Source: Flavobacteriales bacterium UBA5040
Lineage (GTDB): Bacteria > Bacteroidota > Bacteroidia > Flavobacteriales > Weeksellaceae
NCBI GenBank assembly: GCA_002415135.1
Contig: DIBY01000001.1
Location: 90,899 to 154,898 of the forward strand
Reading direction: 5' to 3'
Length of the DNA: 64,000 nucleotides
The notes beneath the pieces are model-generated. The model was not told the DNA's origin. It made no database searches and saw only the letters and a list, made by a program, of their open reading frames with translations. This document shows, in pieces, positions 60,522-64,000 of the stretch. How positions within the stretch are numbered: position 1 is the stretch's first letter; the number at the start of each line of letters is the position of its first letter. The position numbers and the translations under genes were made by a program.

Positions 60522-61385
60522 TTAGAAATCGATTTCGAAAAATATGGTGCTCGCAAGATTGGTTTCTGTAACTTCCTGTCCGCCTACAACAGTTCCATCA
60601 GTTTTTACTAACTGCAAGTTGATTTTCCAGTAACCCGTCATGGTTAAAGCAAGTTTACCATTGTATAATTTTCCAGCAGCTGTTTGTGTTGGGTGAACAT
60701 TATTGGGCGAACTGTGATTTCCCATTCCTGGCATTCTTGGATCTACTTTTACCGTGTAACCATCTACCACAGTGAATGTCATCATATCCTGCATTTTCCA
60801 AACGCCGACAGTCAAATCATTCACTGCCACTTTTGGAGATTTGGGTTCGATGTAAGCCACGATATATTTCACACCATCGCTTCCCAGAAAAGCATTCACT
60901 GTTTTTTTGGTTTCAACAGGAACATTAATTACGGTTGTTGCAGTGTAAGAATTCGATCCGATCGTATAATCAATTTTCAAGTCCCAGTATTCGGTTGCAT
61001 TTCCTGGCATTTGGAAAACGATGTAACCAGCATACAAAGATCCGTCAGAGCTTACTTTTTGAACCGCAGAATTTGGGGATGAATGCATCATTGAAGTCAT
61101 GTGCATCATCGGTTTCCAAGTAATGGTTGCGTTTTTTTCGTACTGATTGGTGGCTTTATTTTTAATGCGAAGTTTAATATCATTGTAGCCCAAATTGGTT
61201 GCGCCAGTTTTAGAATACAATTCGATAAGGTGAGTATCGTTGGTGACTTCTTTAATTTTTAATAAGCCTTCGATTTCTGTGTTTGGATTAATGATTTCGA
61301 CAGAATCGTCATCAGAGGTACGACAAGAGATTACAAGGAATGTCATTGCCAATAAGGCAAATAGAGTTTTGAATGAAAATTTCAT
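60522..61385 (-). CDS. Met/His-rich lipoprotein, putative copper-binding partner
   Basis: A 287-residue lipoprotein (lipobox LVISC, Cys21). It contains two related regions, each with a Met/His cluster followed by HSSPN: MMHMTSMMHSSPN (about 93-105) and MPGMGNHSSPNNVHPT (about 212-227), and each with an immunoglobulin-like beta pattern (GYIVFQMPGNATEYWDLKI and GKLALTMTGYWKINLQL) that recalls FixH/YtkA-type folds. The repeat suggests domain duplication with two copper sites. It precedes the receptor gene by 130 bases. Confidence 0.78.
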   Translation of the reverse strand: MKFSFKTLFALLAMTFLVISCRTSDDDSVEIINPNTEIEGLLKIKEVTNDTHLIELYSKTGATNLGYNDIKLRIKNKATNQYEKNATITWKPMMHMTSMMHSSPNSAVQKVSSDGSLYAGYIVFQMPGNATEYWDLKIDYTIGSNSYTATTVINVPVETKKTVNAFLGSDGVKYIVAYIEPKSPKVAVNDLTVGVWKMQDMMTFTVVDGYTVKVDPRMPGMGNHSSPNNVHPTQTAAGKLYNGKLALTMTGYWKINLQLVKTDGTVVGGQEVTETNLASTIFFEIDF

Positions 61386-61492
61386 TTTTTGAATTTTAAG
61401 TGATAATTTGATTTAAGATTTTCTCTTTTAAAGAGTAGGTTAAACCACTCCTGTTTCAATCGAAAAAGAAGAAGCTCATGGAGTAGATCAAA

Positions 61493-61855
61493 TTACACTT
61501 GCGGTGGATGCGGTAAAATACTTAAAGAAATTTCTGGAATGAACAATTCTTGGTAAGTGAAATTACCAGCTTCAGCAGGAGCCAAATTTTGCTTTTTAAT
61601 AAAATAATCAGCAGGTGCGGTCGGCAAAATATTAAATTCGAAAGCGTATTTCACCAAATTAAAAGGGTTCGTACTTTTCTCACTCTCTATTTTCATCTGA
61701 CATTTCCCGTGACATTTCAAATTGGGCTTGTCCTTGTTCACACAATGAATTTCATAAAAATCCTGGTTAATCTTATAATCGATCATAAAAAGCGAGTTCT
61801 GAAAACTTGCTCCAAATATGATAAGTGATAATATGACCGTTGTTATGGATTTCAT
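61493..61855 (-). CDS. Small exported protein with CHGKC motif
   Basis: A 120-residue protein with a signal peptide (MKSITTVILSLIIFGASF) and three Cys residues at 38, 48 and 52, including CHGKC. After the Cys segment there is a short hydrophilic region and a hydrophobic Pro-rich tail (SILPHPPQV). I do not recognise a characterised family. It is the first gene of the unit leading to the copper-type receptor; the Cys set may bind Cu(I). Confidence 0.72.
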   Translation of the reverse strand: MKSITTVILSLIIFGASFQNSLFMIDYKINQDFYEIHCVNKDKPNLKCHGKCQMKIESEKSTNPFNLVKYAFEFNILPTAPADYFIKKQNLAPAEAGNFTYQELFIPEISLSILPHPPQV

Positions 61856-61862
61856 GACGAGT

Positions 61863-61870
61863 CAAAATTA
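61863..61870 (-). promoter_or_regulatory. -7 promoter box for the copper-type cassette
   Basis: Minus-strand TAATTTTG, exact TAnnTTTG match, seven bases before ATG 61855, giving little or no leader. Confidence 0.45.
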
Positions 61871-61987
61871 AGACTTTTCCATCTTAATTAAAAATGACAT
61901 TCATCAGTTACCACAATTAAGAAATTTCTGTCAATCGATTTATAATCTTTATTATTTTTTATCTTTATCCATTCAAATAAATTAAAG

Positions 61988-63508
61988 ATGGTAGATAAAG
62001 CAAAATTCATCCAGGAAATTTGTACAAGATATACCCCAAAAGGTGAATTTATCACTTTAGGAAAAGCGATGCTCGATGGTGAAGTCGTAACGGAAGTTGA
62101 TGTAACTATTCCTTTAAAAACAATCAACCGTCATGGCTTAATTGCTGGAGCAACGGGAACGGGTAAAACAAAGACGGTTCAGGTTTTTGTGGAGCAACTT
62201 TCGCACGCCGGAATTCCATCTTTGGTTTTAGACATTAAAGGAGATTTCTCTGGAATTGCAGAACCAGGAACAGAAAACGCCATCATTACTGACAGATATT
62301 CCAAAACAAAACTCCCTTATCAAGCTCAATCTTTTCCGGTGGAACTCATGTCAATTTCTGGCGAGAAAGGCGTAAAGCTTCGTGCGACGGTTACCGAATT
62401 TGGACCTTTGCTTTTAAGTAAAATTTTAAATTTGAATGATACGCAAAGCAGTATCATGTCGATTGTTTTTAAATATTCAGATGATAAAGGTTTGCCATTA
62501 ATTGACCTCGAGGATTTGAAGAAATTACTGCAATACCTCACTGATAACGACCGTGGAAAAGCAGATTTAAAAAGTAGTTACGGTTCTATTTCACCGGCTT
62601 CTTTAGGTGCAATTTTACGTTCAATCGTTGCTATGGAACAACAAGGTGCAACCGAGTTTTTCGGCGAACCGAGTTTTGACGTACATGATCTATTACAAAT
62701 CCGCGATGGAAAAGGAGTGATCAATATTTTAAGAGTTCAAAATATCCAAAGTCAACCCCAGCTTTTTTCTACCTTTATGCTTTCTCTTTTCGCAGAGATC
62801 TATATGACCTTTCCTGAGGAAGGCGATAGCGGAAAACCAAAACTTGTTCTGTTTATCGATGAAGCACATCTTATTTTCAAAGAAGCGAGCAAAACCTTAT
62901 TGGCACAAATTGAAACGATGGTAAAACTCATCCGTTCGAAAGGAGTTGGAATTTATTTTATTACTCAAATCCCAGGTGACGTTCCAGAAAATGTTTTGAG
63001 CCAACTGGGAATGAAAATTCAGCATGCGTTGCGTGGTTTCACGGCGAAAGACAGAAAAGAAATTTCGAAGGCAGTAGAAAATTATCCGATCACCGAATAT
63101 TACGATGCCGGACAACTTATCCAAAATCTGGGAATTGGTGAAGCATTCATCACGGCTTTAGATGAAAAAGGAATTCCAACTCCTTTGGTTCATACGTTTC
63201 TCATTTCGCCCGAAAGTAGAATGGATATCTTGACCGAGTCGGAAGTTTCGGATTTAACGGGCAAATCTGCCTTGGTGCAAAAATACGAGCAAACCGTCAA
63301 CAAAGATTCTGCCTACGAAATGTTGACCACCAGAATGGACCAAGCGGTAGAAGATGTCGCCCCAACAATAAAAAAATCCGTCACAAAAGAGCAACCCAAC
63401 GTTTTTCAAGAAGTGATTGGCAGTAGAGCCGGAAAAACTTTTATGAATACTTTTGCCCGAGAACTCGGCAAGTTTGCTTTAGGAATGATCACCGGAAAAA
63501 GACGATAA
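61988..63508 (+). CDS. HerA-like helicase domain ATPase (DUF853 family)
   Basis: A 506-residue cytosolic FtsK/HerA-superfamily ATPase. Walker A is GATGTGKTKT (about 53-62) and Walker B LVLFIDEAHL (about 286-295); LDIKGDFSGIAEPG and PGDVPENVLSQLGMKIQHALRGFT are typical of the DUF853 family. These proteins are widely distributed and usually uncharacterised; a role in DNA translocation is inferred. 31 bases upstream of the GxxExxY gene on the same strand. Confidence 0.9.
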   Translation: MVDKAKFIQEICTRYTPKGEFITLGKAMLDGEVVTEVDVTIPLKTINRHGLIAGATGTGKTKTVQVFVEQLSHAGIPSLVLDIKGDFSGIAEPGTENAIITDRYSKTKLPYQAQSFPVELMSISGEKGVKLRATVTEFGPLLLSKILNLNDTQSSIMSIVFKYSDDKGLPLIDLEDLKKLLQYLTDNDRGKADLKSSYGSISPASLGAILRSIVAMEQQGATEFFGEPSFDVHDLLQIRDGKGVINILRVQNIQSQPQLFSTFMLSLFAEIYMTFPEEGDSGKPKLVLFIDEAHLIFKEASKTLLAQIETMVKLIRSKGVGIYFITQIPGDVPENVLSQLGMKIQHALRGFTAKDRKEISKAVENYPITEYYDAGQLIQNLGIGEAFITALDEKGIPTPLVHTFLISPESRMDILTESEVSDLTGKSALVQKYEQTVNKDSAYEMLTTRMDQAVEDVAPTIKKSVTKEQPNVFQEVIGSRAGKTFMNTFARELGKFALGMITGKRR

Positions 63509-63539
63509 ACATGTTTTAACATTGATATGACCCAAGTTA

Positions 63540-63917
63540 ATGGAAGAAAACGAACTGTCTTATAAAATTCGAGGTTGTATTTTTACTGTTTACAACAAAC
63601 TTGGACCTGGACTTTTAGAAAGTGCTTACGAAGCAGCATTGGTTTATGAACTAAAAAAAGAAAATTTAGAGGTTAAAAACCAACTTGCTTTACCCATGAT
63701 TTATGAAGAAATAAAAATGGAAATTGGCTACCGATTGGATATTTTGGTTGAAAACAAAGTGATTATTGAACTAAAATCGGTAGAAAACTTGTTAGATGTA
63801 CATCACAAACAATTGATCACTTATCTGAAACTTTCTGGTTTAAAATTGGGTTTATTGGTAAATTTTAATTCTGATGATATTTCAAAAAGTATTTTTAGAA
63901 AAGTGAATAATTTATAA
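63540..63917 (+). CDS. GxxExxY family protein (PD-(D/E)XK-like)
   Basis: A 125-residue protein of the GxxExxY family, named for the motif seen here as GLLESAYE near residue 27. A PD-(D/E)XK-like core is present: Glu in the motif, Asp in YRLDILV and ELK in VIIELKS, so it has the fold of nucleases although activity is unproven. In many Bacteroidota these genes sit among degenerate cgcagat-type repeats, as is also seen just downstream here. Full length. Confidence 0.92.
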   Translation: MEENELSYKIRGCIFTVYNKLGPGLLESAYEAALVYELKKENLEVKNQLALPMIYEEIKMEIGYRLDILVENKVIIELKSVENLLDVHHKQLITYLKLSGLKLGLLVNFNSDDISKSIFRKVNNL

Positions 63918-63934
63918 TTGCAGAAATTTTCCCC

Positions 63935-63995
63935 CGCAGATGAACGCGGATTCTCTCGCTGATTTCCGCTGATTCTTCCTTTTATAATTCTGCGT
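63935..63995. repeat. Degenerate cgcagat-type intergenic repeat at the window edge
   Basis: The stretch holds variants CGCAGATGAACGCGGATT (63945-63962) and CGCTGATTTCCGCTGATT followed by TCTGCGTAAAT near the end. Units share the form CG(C)nGATTnnCGCnGATT and resemble the short intergenic repeats known next to GxxExxY genes. The window ends inside it. Confidence 0.5.
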
Positions 63996-64000
63996 AAATC

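Noticed and set aside
1..64000. Search for rRNA genes, insertion sequences, prophage genes, CRISPR arrays and riboswitches
   Set aside because: None was recognised; apart from one tRNA the window is ordinary chromosomal coding DNA.

Overview
The window looks like chromosomal DNA of a Bacteroidota bacterium of class Flavobacteriia, probably a Chryseobacterium/Kaistella-type member of the Weeksellaceae. Pointers are the AT-rich base composition, the ccoN-ccoO gene fusion, many Bacteroidota-type lipoproteins, DUF4251, DUF4349 and DUF6132 family proteins, and repeated promoter -7 boxes of the Bacteroidota form TAnnTTTG a short way upstream of starts that lack obvious Shine-Dalgarno sequences. I see no phage, insertion sequence, CRISPR array or rRNA. 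There is one tRNA (Asn, minus strand near 50.05 kb). The window is almost fully coding; no gene-free stretch exceeds 300 bases.

Layout. 0-3.2 kb: tail of an unidentified gene, an Ig-like lipoprotein, a haem-binding protein and a short-chain dehydrogenase. 3.2-5.3 kb (minus): a membrane protein, panB and a Crp/Fnr regulator. 5.3-15.1 kb (plus): a cbb3 oxidase locus with copper ATPase ccoI, ccoS, fused ccoNO, ccoQ, ccoP, ccoG, ccoH, a TauE/DsbD_2-like membrane protein and a Met-rich lipoprotein. 15.1-25.1 kb: serS, a lipoprotein, an orphan flippase/acyltransferase pair, then a minus-strand run of MCE protein, two Fe-S proteins and a conserved small protein, and a PpiD/SurA-type chaperone. 25.3-39.5 kb: lon, a Pit-type phosphate transporter with a PhoU-like tail, an AI-2E family permease, a DUF4349 lipoprotein, pgi, folD, queE, a sugar-phosphate transferase, mlaE-mlaF and a beta-barrel protein. 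39.5-44.4 kb: a small membrane protein, an M48 peptidase, a tandem array of four DUF4251 lipoproteins plus a decayed fifth copy, and meaB. 44.6-52.9 kb: a monohaem lipoprotein, csaA, a DEDD exonuclease, a SufT/MIP18 protein, an OsmC-like protein, HMG-CoA lyase, pepT, a TonB-C-like protein, tRNA-Asn, rseP, a small barrel and a nitrilase-family amidase. 53.0-57.8 kb (minus): a sulfur cassette with TauE/SafE exporter, persulfide-dioxygenase-like MBL-rhodanese, two further rhodaneses, two Cys-containing small membrane proteins, a TPMT-like methyltransferase and thioredoxin. 57.9-61.9 kb (minus): a GreA-like protein and a probable copper-uptake cassette (TonB receptor, Met/His-rich lipoprotein, small CxxxC protein). 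62-64 kb: a HerA-like ATPase, a GxxExxY protein and a degenerate repeat at the edge.

How the parts fit. The cbb3 oxidase needs haem and copper; its locus carries a copper-exporting ATPase (CcoI), and about 50 kb away sits an outer-membrane receptor with its own Met/His-rich partner that I infer imports copper. The sulfur cassette contains the parts to oxidise persulfide to sulfite, export it and handle sulfane sulfur. The most unusual items are the copper cassette with a duplicated Met/His motif, the DUF4251 array with its deletion remnant, a 17-bp palindrome just upstream of lon, and several genes whose promoter lies so close to the start codon that their mRNAs may be leaderless.
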